Source: Glycine soja
Taxonomy: Eukaryota > Streptophyta > Magnoliopsida > Fabales > Fabaceae
Assembly (NCBI RefSeq): GCF_004193775.1
Contig: NC_041016.1
Span: forward strand, 30,782,644-30,846,643
Reading direction: 5' to 3'
Length of the DNA stretch: 64,000 nucleotides
The stretch's first letter is position 1. Every line of letters begins with the position of its first letter. The translations under genes and the position numbers were made by a program. The notes under the pieces are model-generated. The model did no database searches, was not told the DNA's origin, and saw only the letters and a program-made list of their open reading frames with translations. This document shows positions 10,319 through 21,169 of this stretch, piece by piece.

Positions 10319-11455
10319 ATGGCAGAGCCATCGAAGAAGAGAAAGGGATCATCCTCCACCGCTGCTGCTGCTGCCCATCGCCGCCACAGACCATCTGAAG
10401 CATCCACAGCACCTACTCATCCATCTTTATCATCTCCAAGATCATCAACATTGTTTTCTTCCGATGATCAGCGTCTACGGTACCTTTCTCAGTTTTCTTC
10501 TAGAATCATCTTAGACCCTAAGTACCTAGACGTAGAATTCTTTAATGATGAAACGTTTGATTGCTATCAAGTGTTTCAAAATTCTGGCCTTGTTGATTTC
10601 ATGTCATTAAAATTGCCATATTATCCTGAACTTGTAAAGGTCTTCTACTGCAATTTAAAAATTCAGGATGGCATCATTATTTCTGAGGTGCATGGTATTC
10701 CTATGGTCATTGATCAGTCACTGTTCTTTTCTTTAACTAATTTACCCAGTCAAGGTGCACCTTTTGAGGGCACCATTGTTGATGACTGGAAATTTGATTA
10801 TTTGAGTCATGATGCTCGTCGTATGGTCTGCAATGATCAAGCTGAAATGACCGGTAGATTGCTGGCCGGGTCATTAACATTTGATAATCGCATCATGCAC
10901 TATATAATTGTTAGGATTTTGCTTCCTCGGTCTTCAAATTTAGCACAAGCCTCTGAGGAGGATTTGATTCTTATGTGGGCTTTTCTTACCGGTCATCAGA
11001 TCGACTGGGCCCATTTGGTTCGGTACCGAATGCATAAGGCATTACGGGCCAATGCACCTCTCCCTTATCCACATTTGATTACTCTGTTTTTGCGTCATTT
11101 TCAAATTCCGCTTGATGATGAACCATTTTTTCAAGTCAAGCGTTCCTTTGCAATTGGTGCTGGTGCCATGACTTCCTTTGGGTACCATAAAGATCGGAAT
11201 GGTCAATGGCTGAAGAAGGATGCACTCCCTCCTCAAGATGAACGTACTCCTTCACCTCCTCTTCAGCGCGATGATTCAGCACTCATGAATGAAGTCCTCT
11301 CCAAATTACGGGGTCTTCGTTCTTATGTTGGTGACCGCTTCGACTCATTAGATACACGTTTTTCCGGTATGGACATTCGCCTCACACAGCTTGAAGAGGA
11401 TGTAGGTTGCATTCATCAGAGTTTCGATCTTCCACCACCACCTCCGCCTTCTTAG
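10319..11455 (+). CDS. SIRE-like third ORF, 378-aa protein of unknown function
   Basis: The frame is undamaged from ATG to TAG, in the position of the env-like gene of Sireviruses. The N-terminus is basic and low-complexity (KKRK, an alanine run, serine/proline-rich to about residue 50) and could be a nuclear-localisation signal. The globular middle (about residues 50-290) resembles the family often named putative plant transposon protein. A proline-rich linker follows, then a heptad-like C-terminal segment (about residues 322-370) and a polyproline end. I see no signal peptide, no transmembrane segment and no envelope-type cleavage site, so env-like would be a positional label only. Its frame survives intact while pol is broken. 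The region 11456-11902 after it is AT-rich and noncoding. Confidence 0.8.
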   Translation: MAEPSKKRKGSSSTAAAAAHRRHRPSEASTAPTHPSLSSPRSSTLFSSDDQRLRYLSQFSSRIILDPKYLDVEFFNDETFDCYQVFQNSGLVDFMSLKLPYYPELVKVFYCNLKIQDGIIISEVHGIPMVIDQSLFFSLTNLPSQGAPFEGTIVDDWKFDYLSHDARRMVCNDQAEMTGRLLAGSLTFDNRIMHYIIVRILLPRSSNLAQASEEDLILMWAFLTGHQIDWAHLVRYRMHKALRANAPLPYPHLITLFLRHFQIPLDDEPFFQVKRSFAIGAGAMTSFGYHKDRNGQWLKKDALPPQDERTPSPPLQRDDSALMNEVLSKLRGLRSYVGDRFDSLDTRFSGMDIRLTQLEEDVGCIHQSFDLPPPPPPS

Positions 11456-11902
11456 ACTTTAGTTTCTAATTATATGTCTTTTATAAGCCGTGTATTTTGG
11501 CTAATTCAGTTTCTTAGAGTTTAAATTATTATGTTAAGTACTTTATTTATCTTGTGGTATTTGGATTTCTGCCTTTTCTACTTTGACATTATGTGGTTTT
11601 TGACGTTTTGATTTATTTGGATTCTGGTTTGGTTATTTCTTATTTGTGAGTTTGGATGGTTATGCCTTATCCTTTGATAGTTATATTTTTCTACTCCATT
11701 GTTATATCTGTGTTGATTCCCGAGTATTTTGGCTTTTTGATGTTGCCAAAGGGGGAGAAAAGGTTGTAGAAAAGCTTAACAAACTTAGAAATCAAGTGAT
11801 CATAAATTCCGAAAGATAGGGGGAGTAAACGCACATTTTATCTATATACAATTGTTTGTTGCTTGCTTGAATCTTGATTTCAGGAATTGTATTGTCATCA
11901 TC

Positions 11903-11915
11903 AAAAAGGGGGAGA
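11903..11915 (+). promoter_or_regulatory. SIRE-like polypurine tract
   Basis: AAAAAGGGGGAGA directly precedes the 3' LTR and is the plus-strand primer site for reverse transcription. Confidence 0.9.
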
Positions 11916-11916
11916 T

Positions 11917-13005
11917 TGTAGATGCAATTGCCTTTGGTGTTTTGATGATGATCATGATGATATGATGCAATTGATGCAAATGGGCTTTTCAAGATTAAAT
12001 TCAAGACAATACTTCAAGATTACAAGTCACAACATCAAGATGATCACTAGTATATTAGGAAGGGAATTCCTAATTCAATTAGCAAAAGGTTTGGCCAAGT
12101 AATTTAAATTAAAAAGTGTTTTTCAAAGGATTTACTCTCTGGTAATCGATTACCAGAGGATGTAATCGATTACCAGTGGCCAAATATGTTTTACAACAGC
12201 TACTAAAATTTGAATTTAAATTTTAGACTGTGTAATCGATTACACAATTTTGGTAATCGATTACCAGCAGTTAATAAACGTTCTAATTCAAATTTTAAAA
12301 GCTGTAATCGATTACACAATTCCTGTAATCGATTACCAGACAAGATTTTCAGAAAAATCTTTCTAAGAGTCACAACTTCTCAAAGGGCTTTTTCATGACC
12401 ACCAATGGTCTATATATATGTGACTTATAACACGAATTTGCTCAGAGTTTTTCAGAACAAAAGTGTGTATCCTCTCAAAGAGAAAAATCATTTTATCCTC
12501 TTAAGAATTCCTTGGCCAATTCAATTGCAATTCATTAAGGAATTATTTGAGTGCTCAATCTGTAAAATCTATCTCTTTCTAGAGAGATTCATTCTTCTTC
12601 TCCTTTTAATTCTCTAAGGGATTAAGAGACCGAGGGTCTCTTGTTGTAAAGAAATTCTAGACACAAAGGAAAGATTGTCCTTGTGTGTTTAGAACTTGTA
12701 AAAGGAATTTACAAGATAGTGGAACTCTCAAGCGGGTTGCTTGGGGACTGTACGTAGGCACAAGGGTGTGGCCAAACCAGTATAAATCTGAGTTTGCACT
12801 TTCTCTTCCCTTAAACTCCTTTGTTTATTATTGCTTTATATTCATATTCAAATTGTTTTTATTTGAATTAATATTTAAGAAGTTCATTGTTAAGGGAATT
12901 TATAACTTGAATAGAAAGTGAAATAGATTTTTAATTGGGGAAGTAGTTTGGAATATCTTAATTCAACCCCCCCTTCTTAAGATATCTGAGGCCACTTGTC
13001 TAACA
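11917..13005 (+). repeat. SIRE-like 3' LTR
   Basis: At 1,089 bp it is the same length as the 5' LTR, with about 10 base differences by eye. All six palindromes are intact, starting at 12142, 12162, 12232, 12253, 12304 and 12325. A TATA box is at 12411. TTTTT follows at 13006-13010. Confidence 0.95.
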
Positions 13006-14121
13006 TTTTTAGGATCATTCAACAGTGGAAACCGGTCTGATTCTTAAAACTTGATAGGATGGGGCTAGTTTATCGTATTATCACGAGGGATCGGGGTACG
13101 GTAACCTAGTTGTTGTATGTTTGTCTTAATGCGGTTCTGGTCGAGTTTAGTCCAACAAGAGGAATTTGCGGACAATGCCTGATCAGGATTAGGCTAGACT
13201 ATCATAAGGAATCAGGGTTTAGCATTTCAGGAGACACCATAGAACACATGAACATTGTTAAGTAGAGAATATCCTTTTAACATCAGTAACCTATTAGGAA
13301 GACCAACGTGTTACCTATTTGTCTTTACGCATCCTTACTCACGTGATTTTCCTTTTTAATAATTAATTTACACACCCGTTCACATTAAACACATCTCTTT
13401 TTATACTAAACACCTATTCGCTGAAGTAGCTTTACCAAGTAACACAAGTTCCCTGAGAGTTCAATACTCGGTTCTTACCATTTTATACTACTTGCACGAT
13501 CTGGTGCACTTGCCGCGACCGAACAGGAGGTGAGCATTTACTTGCTATACCGCATTGCCACATCATATAATCACACTTTGTGTATGTCCTTTATGCTTTA
13601 CATGCCTCATGACACCTAAGCACACTTAGTGAAGAATCTTGGACTTGATCTTGGATTAGTGAGCTGAACCATAGCTAAAATTCGTTAATCATAATCAGTG
13701 AAATTTTGGCTTCAAATTAGGCTCCACAAATTCAAATTCAAATTCAAGTGAAATTTGAATAGAAATTCAAATTTCCCTCCAATTTTGTGTGACACTTAGG
13801 CTATAAATAGAGGCCTTGTGTGTGCATTTTTTCAACTTTCATCATTTGAGAATTACACTTCAAAGTTTAGACCTCATTTGAGGCATAAAATTCCGTGCTT
13901 CTTCTCTCCTTCTCCCTCCACTCATCTTCTCCTACCTTCAAGCTCTTATCCATGGCTTCCTATGGTAGTGATCTTGTTCTTGACTCATCTTTTCCTTGAA
14001 GTGGCATCTCCAATCATCTTTCTTCCTTCTCCAATCCGCTGCCATTGATTTTCAAGAAGCAAAGGACTCAATTGATGAAGAATATCCAAGGCCTACAAGC
14101 TCCACATGCAGCTACATCATG

Positions 14122-15975
14122 TGGTATCAGAGTATCTTCATCTAGGTGATTCTTTTGCTTCCTCTATCTTTTTCCTCGGCCAATTTAGTTTAATTCCTTG
14201 TTCTTCATCTTCTTCTCCTTGTATCTCCTCCATTGTCTTGTGGTTTGGTTCTATTTAGAGTATATTCACAAAAATAAACCGATTAAATATTAGATCTACA
14301 CTTGTTCTTCCATTTCTATGGTTTAAATTTTATAAATCTACTATTGAATCATGTTTTTGTGTTGATTTTTGGTTCTATCATTTTTTAGTCATATATTGTT
14401 GTGTTGAACCTTTAGATCTCAATTTTCTTTCAAAATATTGATTAGAAAAGAAAACACAAAAATCTAAGTGTAAATCACTTCATTCATGTTGTCTTAGAGT
14501 CATGTTTAGTCATAATAATTGGCACATTATGTTCTAAGTTTGTGTTCAATTTTGATTTTGTTGATTGAATTCTAGATACATTTGTTCGTGTATTCTTGCA
14601 ATTCTTAGCCTATTATTTGATTTTTGAGTCTAATTCATGCATGTTATTTAATTCATAACATGTTCTAAATCAATTCCTCGAAGTAGTTTTGTTGTTGAAC
14701 TTTTTTTTTGTTTTCTAAGTTCCCTATATGATGCCTATGAAGAAATTGAGTCGTAGTGCTAAGTTGTGGCTTGATTTGTGAATCAAAATAAGTCTTAAGC
14801 TCTCTTGAATTTTGTTATTTAAGAAAATTGAGCATAAGCAAACACAAATTGTAACTATCCACACCTTAAGCAACATAAACACTACTCTTGATTTCTAGGT
14901 TGAAATTTTGGTTGCTATCAGTTTTGGCACACTGTGTTCTTAACTCCACCATGGCTTGAATACTTCGCATTTTGAGCTGAAATTTTTACTGAATTTTATA
15001 GAAAAAAGAACCAAGTGATTTGGATAAAAGGAAAAAATAAGAAAAATCACACAAGTTGATAGGAAAATCAATGTCCTGAAAAAAAAAAAAAAAAGGAAGT
15101 GTGCTTGTTGTTTTGGTTCAAAATTTGTTCTATAATTAGTGCCTGTTTTATACCAATCTTAGTTCTGAAATTTCAATTGAAAATTAGTGTGAAAACTAAA
15201 GGTTTATTGAGTCTTTTTTTTAGTTTTTTTTTACTCTATTTTAGAGCCATTCTAATTTTCTCTTTAAGTCTTAGATTGCTTTTATGTGCTTTTCATTACT
15301 TTAATTATTGAATAATCCTTGAAACTTTTTTTTGTTAAAACTCTATTGGTTTAGCTTTCATTTCATTTTTTGGTCTTTGGTTATTGCTTATCTCTTTGTT
15401 TCCTTGTTTGTGAGTTACCATATAGGAAATTGGAAAGGAGGATTGGTGTCATCCCTTGAACAATTTAAGTCAAGAAGCAAGGGGTCAACCACCTTAAGAG
15501 CTATTGGACTAAGAAGCACTCCAAATTGAGTGAAACACCAAAGAGAGAACAGCCACAAACATTGAGGACTTTTTTATAACTTTGTAATTGACAATTTACT
15601 TACCTTCATTGCTTTCAAATTTTGTATAAAGAAGGCCTTTCATTGGAAGTGTGTTGGGAGCGTCCAATAGGTTACCAAACTTTCATTTGTGTGTAATAAT
15701 TTTAGGCAATTTTTCCCTTAGGATAGTGAGTATTTTGTTGGGAACCTTAAATGTGGTCATCCAAACACTCTTAGGATCCGCCTACTTTACATTTCTTGCA
15801 CTTTAATTTCTTGCTTACTTTCATAGCTTATTTTCTTTACTAGTCACGCCTAGTTTATCTTGTTATAGCATAATACTTTCTTCTTGCTTATCACGTTTAT
15901 CTTGAGTTCTTTTGAACCCTAGCTTTTACCTTTTGCAAACCCCCAACAAGAAAGAACCACAACTTAGGAACCAAC
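14122..15975 (+). other. Element B primer-binding site and 5' leader
   Basis: TGGTATCAGAG at 14122-14132 is the initiator-tRNA-Met site, with the last base changed from C to T. About 1.84 kb of untranslated leader follows. It is T-rich and gives a few short hydrophobic frames (for example 15099-15311) that match nothing and are not conserved as coding in the corresponding leader of element A (35996-37896). Confidence 0.75.
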
Positions 15976-16530
15976 ATGAGTCATCATTCATCTAGTGTTA
16001 ATGATGATGGTACTAGTCATAAGAACCCTTTATCTAGAATCTTAGATGAGTTGAGTTTGCTCAAGTTATGGAAAGAAAGAATAGAAAGAAAAGAAAAAGG
16101 AAAAGAGAGGGTAGAAATAAATCAAGATGAGAGGGAACAAATAAGGGAAGAAGAAAGAAGAAAAATACTAAAAGAATTAAGAAAAGGAAAACGTGCCTCC
16201 TATAGTAGTCATGACCCTAGCAAGAGCCTAAGTGAAAAACATCGTGACTATTATGAAGGAAGGCATAGGTCACATCTTAGACCTCACTCCCATAGGATAG
16301 AAAAGGAAAGAAAGCCTCAAGAGGCTAACATTAACCTCTCATACTTCCATGGGAAGGACAATGTAGAGGCTTACTTAGATTGGGAAATAAGGGTAGAGCA
16401 ACAACTTAAAAGGAAGCCTACTTCAAATCTTATGGCCCTCACTCTTATCCAAAGAAAGACCAAGGTCAAAGCATCTTAGGGGCGGCACCTTCTAAGCCCA
16501 AAGATGAGAAGGGGAAGACAATAGAAAAGT
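15976..16530 (+). pseudogene. Element B Gag, N-terminal part
   Basis: The frame starts MSHHSSSVNDDG and continues through a highly charged Lys/Glu region (RKEKGKERVEINQDEREQ) into SYFHGKDNVEAYLDWE, which begins the retrotransposon gag domain. Element A has the same protein at 35995 on the minus strand. Here, straight after the LDWE motif, the reading jumps to EQQLKRKPTS. About 0.5 kb of the gag domain present in A is missing (an internal deletion), and the frame is lost at 16479. The following bases up to 16530 still match A. The coding sequence is then cut by solo LTR U and resumes at 39472. Confidence 0.85.
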
Positions 16531-17063
16531 AACCCTGATCGAGGCCACACCCGAATCAAATAAACATTAAAATGTAGTAACTAGGAAGTGATCCTAGGTC
16601 GTTTCCCAATGAGCAATGATAAACCAAATGTTCATAACAGATAGTAGAAAGTAGTAACAAATTGGGGGGGGGGGGGGGGTTGTTTGCTTATGTAAATTAA
16701 ATAGTGAGTAAAATTGAATTAGAAAAATATCAGAATTAAAATACGTTGCTTCCCCTTGATTCACAAGCAAGTCTCTTATCCTAGGTTACGAGAATTTATC
16801 CTTTATCAGTTTAACCACTTAATCCAACCCTAAATTAAATTACTAAGTGAAATTCAACATAAGGCATTCATTATGTGATTAAGCATCACATACACCAATT
16901 ACTCACAAACGATCATTAAGCATGAACGTAAATTAAGCGCAGAGACAATTAATGAAGCACTAAGCATGCATGAATTAAAAGCAACAAATTCAGAGTAATT
17001 AGTGAAGAGGAAAAAGAACTGAACAGAACTTAACAATAATAATAGAACCTCAAAGAGAATTGT

Positions 17064-18029
17064 TGATGTAAGCTCCATTGGAGCTTGTAGGCCTAGGATC
17101 TTCTTCATCAATGGATTCCTTTGCTCCTTGGAAGATGAATGGCAGCGAAATGGAGAAGGAAGAGAGAGAGGAGACGCCACTTCAAGGAGAAGATGAGTCT
17201 AGAAGAAGCTCACCACCATAGGAGGCCATAGATAAGAGCTTGGAGGAAGAAGGAGATGAATGAAGGGAGAGGGAGAGAAGAGCACGAAATTTTGTGCTCT
17301 AAAAGAGCTCTGAAATCTGAAGTTAATATTCAAAATGATCAAAGTTGAATAAAAAATGCACACACATGACCTCTATTTATAGCCTAAGTGTCACACAAAA
17401 TTGGAGGGAAATTCAAATTTCACTTGAATTTGAAATTGAATTTGTGGAGCCAAAATTTCACTAATTATGATTAGTGAATTTTAGTTATGGTTCAGCCCAC
17501 TAATCCAAGATCAATTCCAAGATTCTCCACTAAGTATGCTTAGGTGTCATGAGGCATGAAAAGCATGAAGGACATGCACAAAGTGTGACTATATGATGTG
17601 GCAATGGGGTGTAGTAAGCAAATGCTCACCTCCCCCTCTAAAATTTAATTGGATTGGGCTTCTACCAATTCAATTAAATTTATTTCCAACCACACATATC
17701 AAATATCCACTTAGTGCATGTGAAATTACAAAACTACCCCTAATACAAAAACTAGTCTAGGTGCCCTAAAATACAAGGGCTGAAAAATCCTATATTTATA
17801 AGGTACCCTACCTACAATATGGAGCCCTAAATACAAGGACCAAATATAATGACATCCTAGTCTAATATGTACAAAGATAATTGGACCCAACCTTGGCCCA
17901 TGGGCTCAAAAATCTACCCTAAGGTTCATGAGAACCCTAGGGCCTTCTTTAGCAGCTCTAGCCCAATCTTCTTGGAGTCTCTTGCTCATGGTTCTAGTGA
18001 CTGGTCCCTTCCTAGGGAGGATTGCATCA
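17064..18029 (-). repeat. Element A 3' LTR
   Basis: It is 966 bp. On the minus strand it starts TGATGCAATCC at 18029 and ends ATGGAGCTTACATCA at 17064. A TATAAATAG box is at about 17377. The first 124 bases are also the last 41 codons of pol. A 14-bp block present in the other LTR near 38300 is absent here. Confidence 0.93.
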
Positions 18030-21000
18030 TCCCCTTCCCCTTGAAGAGGATTTGACCTCAAATCTGTTAGTTCCTCTTCCTTAATATCAGCTCCACCTGC
18101 AAAAGGAATTAAATCATAAATGTTAAAAGTGGTGCTGACTCCATACTCTTCTGGGAGGTCCAACCTATAGGCATTGTTATTGATCCTCTCCAAAACCTGA
18201 AAAGGTCCATCCCCTCTAGGTCTAAGCTTGGATTTCCTTTTAGTAGGGAATCTATCCTTCCTAATATGGACCCAAACCCAGTCAATCTTATTAAGAACTA
18301 GCTCTTTTCTTCCTCTATTGCCTTTAGTTGAATACACCTTTGTTTGGTTCTCTATTTGGTTCTTAACCCTCTCATGTAACTTCTTTACAAATTCTGACCT
18401 AGATTCCACTTCTTTATGTATAAAAGAAGTGTCCAGTGGGAGGGGAATGAGGTCTAACAGTGTTAGGGGATTGAACCCATAGACAACCTCAAAAGGGGAC
18501 TGCTTGGTGGTTCTATGAACCCCCCTGTTGTAGGCAAATTCTACATGAGGAAGATACTCATCCCAAGACTTATGGTTGCCTTTCAGAAGAGCCCTTAAAA
18601 GGGTGGATAAAGACCTATTCACTACCTCTGTTTGCTCATCAGTTTGTGGATGACAAGTGGTAGAGAAAATAAGTTTAGTTCCTAGCTTAGCCCATAAGGT
18701 TTTCAAGAAGTGGCTAAGGAACTTAGCATCTCTATCTGACACAATGGTCCTAGGCAAACCATGGAGTCTCACAACTTCCTTGAAAAAGAGTTTTGAGATG
18801 TGGGAAGCATCATCCACCTTGTGGCATGGTATAAAGTGTGCCATCTTGCTAAACCTATCCACCACCACAAAGATAGAGTCTACACCTCTTTGGGTTCTAG
18901 GAAGCCCAAGGACAAAGTCCATACTAATGTCTACCCAAGGTGCAGATGGGATGGGTAAGGGTGGGTATAGCCTATTAGGCATCACCCTAGACTTGGCTTG
19001 TAAACAAGCCACACACCTAGTGCAATGCTTATGGACATCTTTCTTCATATGGGGCCAATAAAACTTTTCTTTGAGTAAGACAAGGGTCTTGTCTATCCCA
19101 AAGTGGCCCATGAGCCCACCCTCATGGCTCTCTTTCACAAGTAATTTCCTAATGGATCCTTGGGGTATGCAAAGCTTTCCCTCTTTGAACAAATACCCCT
19201 CAGCCAAATAGAATCCACCTTGGGCCTTTTTCCCACAACTCTCGTAAATGGGAGAGAAATGTTCATCTAAAGCATACAAGTCCCTAATATTATCAAATCC
19301 TAAAATTTGAGCTCCTAGGGAGCCAAAACAATGTGTGTCTCCTAGAGAGGGCATCAGCTACCAAATTTGTTTTTCCCTTTTTGTATTTGATAACATATGG
19401 AAATTGCTCTAGGTACACTACCCATTTTTCATGCCTCTTGTTTAACTTGCTTTGCACTCTAATGTACTTAAGTGATTGATGATCACTATGAATGACAAAT
19501 TCCTTGGAAACAAGGTAATGTTCCCAAGTTTGGAGGGCTCTTATTAAGGCATAAAGCTCTTTATCATAAGTGGGGTAGTTGAGGGTGGCACTATGAAGTT
19601 TTTCACTAAAATAAGCAATAGGGTGCCCACCTTGTAACAATACAGCTCCAACTCCCACTCTAGAGGCATCACATTCTAGCTCAAAAGTTTTAGAAAAGTC
19701 AGGAAGAGCTAGAATAGGTGCCTTAGTAAGCTTTTCTTTGAGCAAAGCAAAGGCTTGCTCTTGTTTTTCACCCCAGGTAAATGCCACATTCTTCTTCACC
19801 AGCTCATTGAGAGGTGATGCAATTGTAGAGAAATTAGGAATGAACCTTCTATAGAAGCTTGCTAACCCATGGAAGCTCCTAATATCTCCCACACTTTTTG
19901 GGGTGGGCCATTCTTGGATGGCCTTGATTTTCTCAGGGTCCACTTGGACCCCATTTCTACCAACTACAAAACCTAAGAAAACTATATTATCTACACAAAA
20001 GGTACACTTCTGTATATTTGAATAGAGGGTGTTTTTCCTAAGGACTGAAAGAACTTGTCTGAGATGTCCTAAGTGATCATCTAGGCTCCTACTATACACT
20101 AAAATATCATCAATATAAACAACTACAAATCTACCTATGAAATCCCTTAAGACATGATGCATAAGCCTCATAAAGGTGCTTGGTGCATTAGTGATCCCAA
20201 AAGGCATCACTAGCCATTCATACAAACCAAACTTGATCTTGAAAGCAGTTTTCCACTCATCACCCTTTTTCATCCTGATTTGGTGATAACCACTTTTAAG
20301 ATCAATTTTTGAAAAGATATTGGCACCATGCAACTCATCAAGAAAATCATCAAGTCTAGGAATGGGGTGCCTATACTTTACAGTGATGTTGTTGATGGCC
20401 CTGCAATCTGTACACATTCTCCATGTACCATCCTTTTTGGGCACCAACAACACTGGCACAGCACATGGGCTTAGGCTCTCTTGGACCCAGCCCTTCTCCA
20501 ACAATTCTTTAACCTGAGACTCTATCTCCTTAGTCTCCTGAGGGTTAGTCCTATAGGCTGGCCTATTAGGAAGGCTTGCTCCTGGGACTAAATCTATTTG
20601 GTGTTCTATTCCCCTTAAAGGAGGTAGCCCAGGGGGTATCTCTTTGGGAAATATATCACCAAATTCATGTAAGAGTTCTTGGACCTTTGGGGGTAAGGTC
20701 TCAAATGTAGGAATTGTGGCAGTGCTAAGGGATGTTTCCCTTGATAGGAGAAGGTAGAAAGTTTGTTTAAGAAGGAGTGCTCTTTTAATATCACCTTTTG
20801 TTGCAAAATGATTTTCCTTCTTAACAATCTTCTTGGAGGAATCCTTCCCCTCTTTTTCATTCCCCATGGCCTTTGAAGACAAGGCCTTACTATCCTTCTT
20901 CTTCTTTTGTTTTTCTAATTTTTCTTCCTCATCCCTCTTATCTTTCATAGTTAGTTGATCTTTGGCCACCTGTGAAGGTGTTTGAGGATGCAACACAAAT

Positions 21001-21169
21001 TTAGTGCCAAGATGGGTGAGGGTAATCTCATTACTTAGGCCATTATAAATGATCTTCCTATCAAATTGCCACGGCCTTCCTAAAAGAATATGTCCTGCCT
21101 CCATGGGAACTATATCACAATTAACTTCATCCTTATATGTCCCAATGGAGAAAAGTACCTCTTGTTGGT
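17906..21169 (-). pseudogene. Element A Pol: protease end, RT, RNase H, integrase
   Basis: Reading resumes at the Ogre insertion point with QQEVLFSIG and [11 protein letters not shown] (end of protease). A Lys-rich linker, reverse transcriptase ([24 protein letters not shown], intact YIDD at 20106-20117), RNase H ([24 protein letters not shown]) and a tether ending VADALSRRH follow. A frameshift near 19340 separates this from integrase, which has the HHCC zinc motif (HFGID...CTRCVAC), DISMDF, VSDRDAKF and QTEVVNRSL for the D, D, E triad, and a C-terminal domain ending SNPLQGEGDDAILPRK. The last 41 codons lie in the 3' LTR. No chromodomain is visible. Most of it is otherwise undamaged, consistent with fairly recent activity. 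Confidence 0.93.
18030..18042 (-). promoter_or_regulatory. Element A polypurine tract
   Basis: On the minus strand AAGGGGAAGGGGA directly precedes the 3' LTR. It is also translated, as part of the GEGDD motif of Pol. Confidence 0.9.

Larger units (their letters stand above)
3808..13005 (+). mobile_element. SIRE-like Ty1/copia retrotransposon, TSD TTTTT
   Basis: The element is 9,198 bp, with two LTRs of exactly 1,089 bp (3808-4896, 11917-13005) and TTTTT at 3803-3807 and 13006-13010. The order is LTR, iMet primer-binding site, gag, pol (protease, integrase, reverse transcriptase, RNase H), a palindrome cluster with a TATA box, a third reading frame, the polypurine tract and the second LTR. 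This is the Sirevirus plan, copia with an extra gene after pol. By eye the LTRs differ at about 10 positions (about 0.9%), so insertion is recent, about 0.35 million years if 1.3e-8 substitutions per site per year applies. The pol gene is broken, so this copy is not autonomous. Confidence 0.95.
2915..13525 (+). mobile_element. Solo LTR C, split by the SIRE element, TSD GGAGG
   Basis: The pieces 2915-3807 and 13011-13525 join to about 1.41 kb that starts TGTTAGTCG and ends CCGAACA. GGAGG occurs on both sides (2910-2914, 13526-13530). No open reading frame or polymerase motif is present. The interior has short GCGCTAAGCG-type repeats near 3160-3340, a TTTAAGCC stretch and a terminal GCACTTGCCGCGACC block, which I associate from memory with Athila-like gypsy LTRs of soybean. 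I read it as a solo LTR, with the family assignment less certain than the boundaries. The orientation is inferred from the position of the terminal block. Confidence 0.75.
2512..14119 (+). repeat. Element B 5' LTR, split by solo LTR C
   Basis: The LTR pieces are 2512-2914 and 13531-14119, about 992 bp when joined, close to the 980-bp LTR of element A. Shared landmarks with A include the GGATTGGG stretch near 2560, the CCTAGACTAGTTTTTG stretch near 2770, the AGCCCAATCCAATTAAATTTT stretch near 2875 and a TATAAATAG box at 13802. The end ...CTACATCA at 14119 is followed by TG and then the primer-binding site. The LTR is broken at GGAGG (2910-2914), duplicated at 13526-13530, by insertion of C. 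Confidence 0.8.

Noticed and set aside
15099..15529. Hydrophobic frames that look like small membrane proteins
   Set aside because: They lie in the T-rich leader of element B. The matching leader of element A does not keep these frames.
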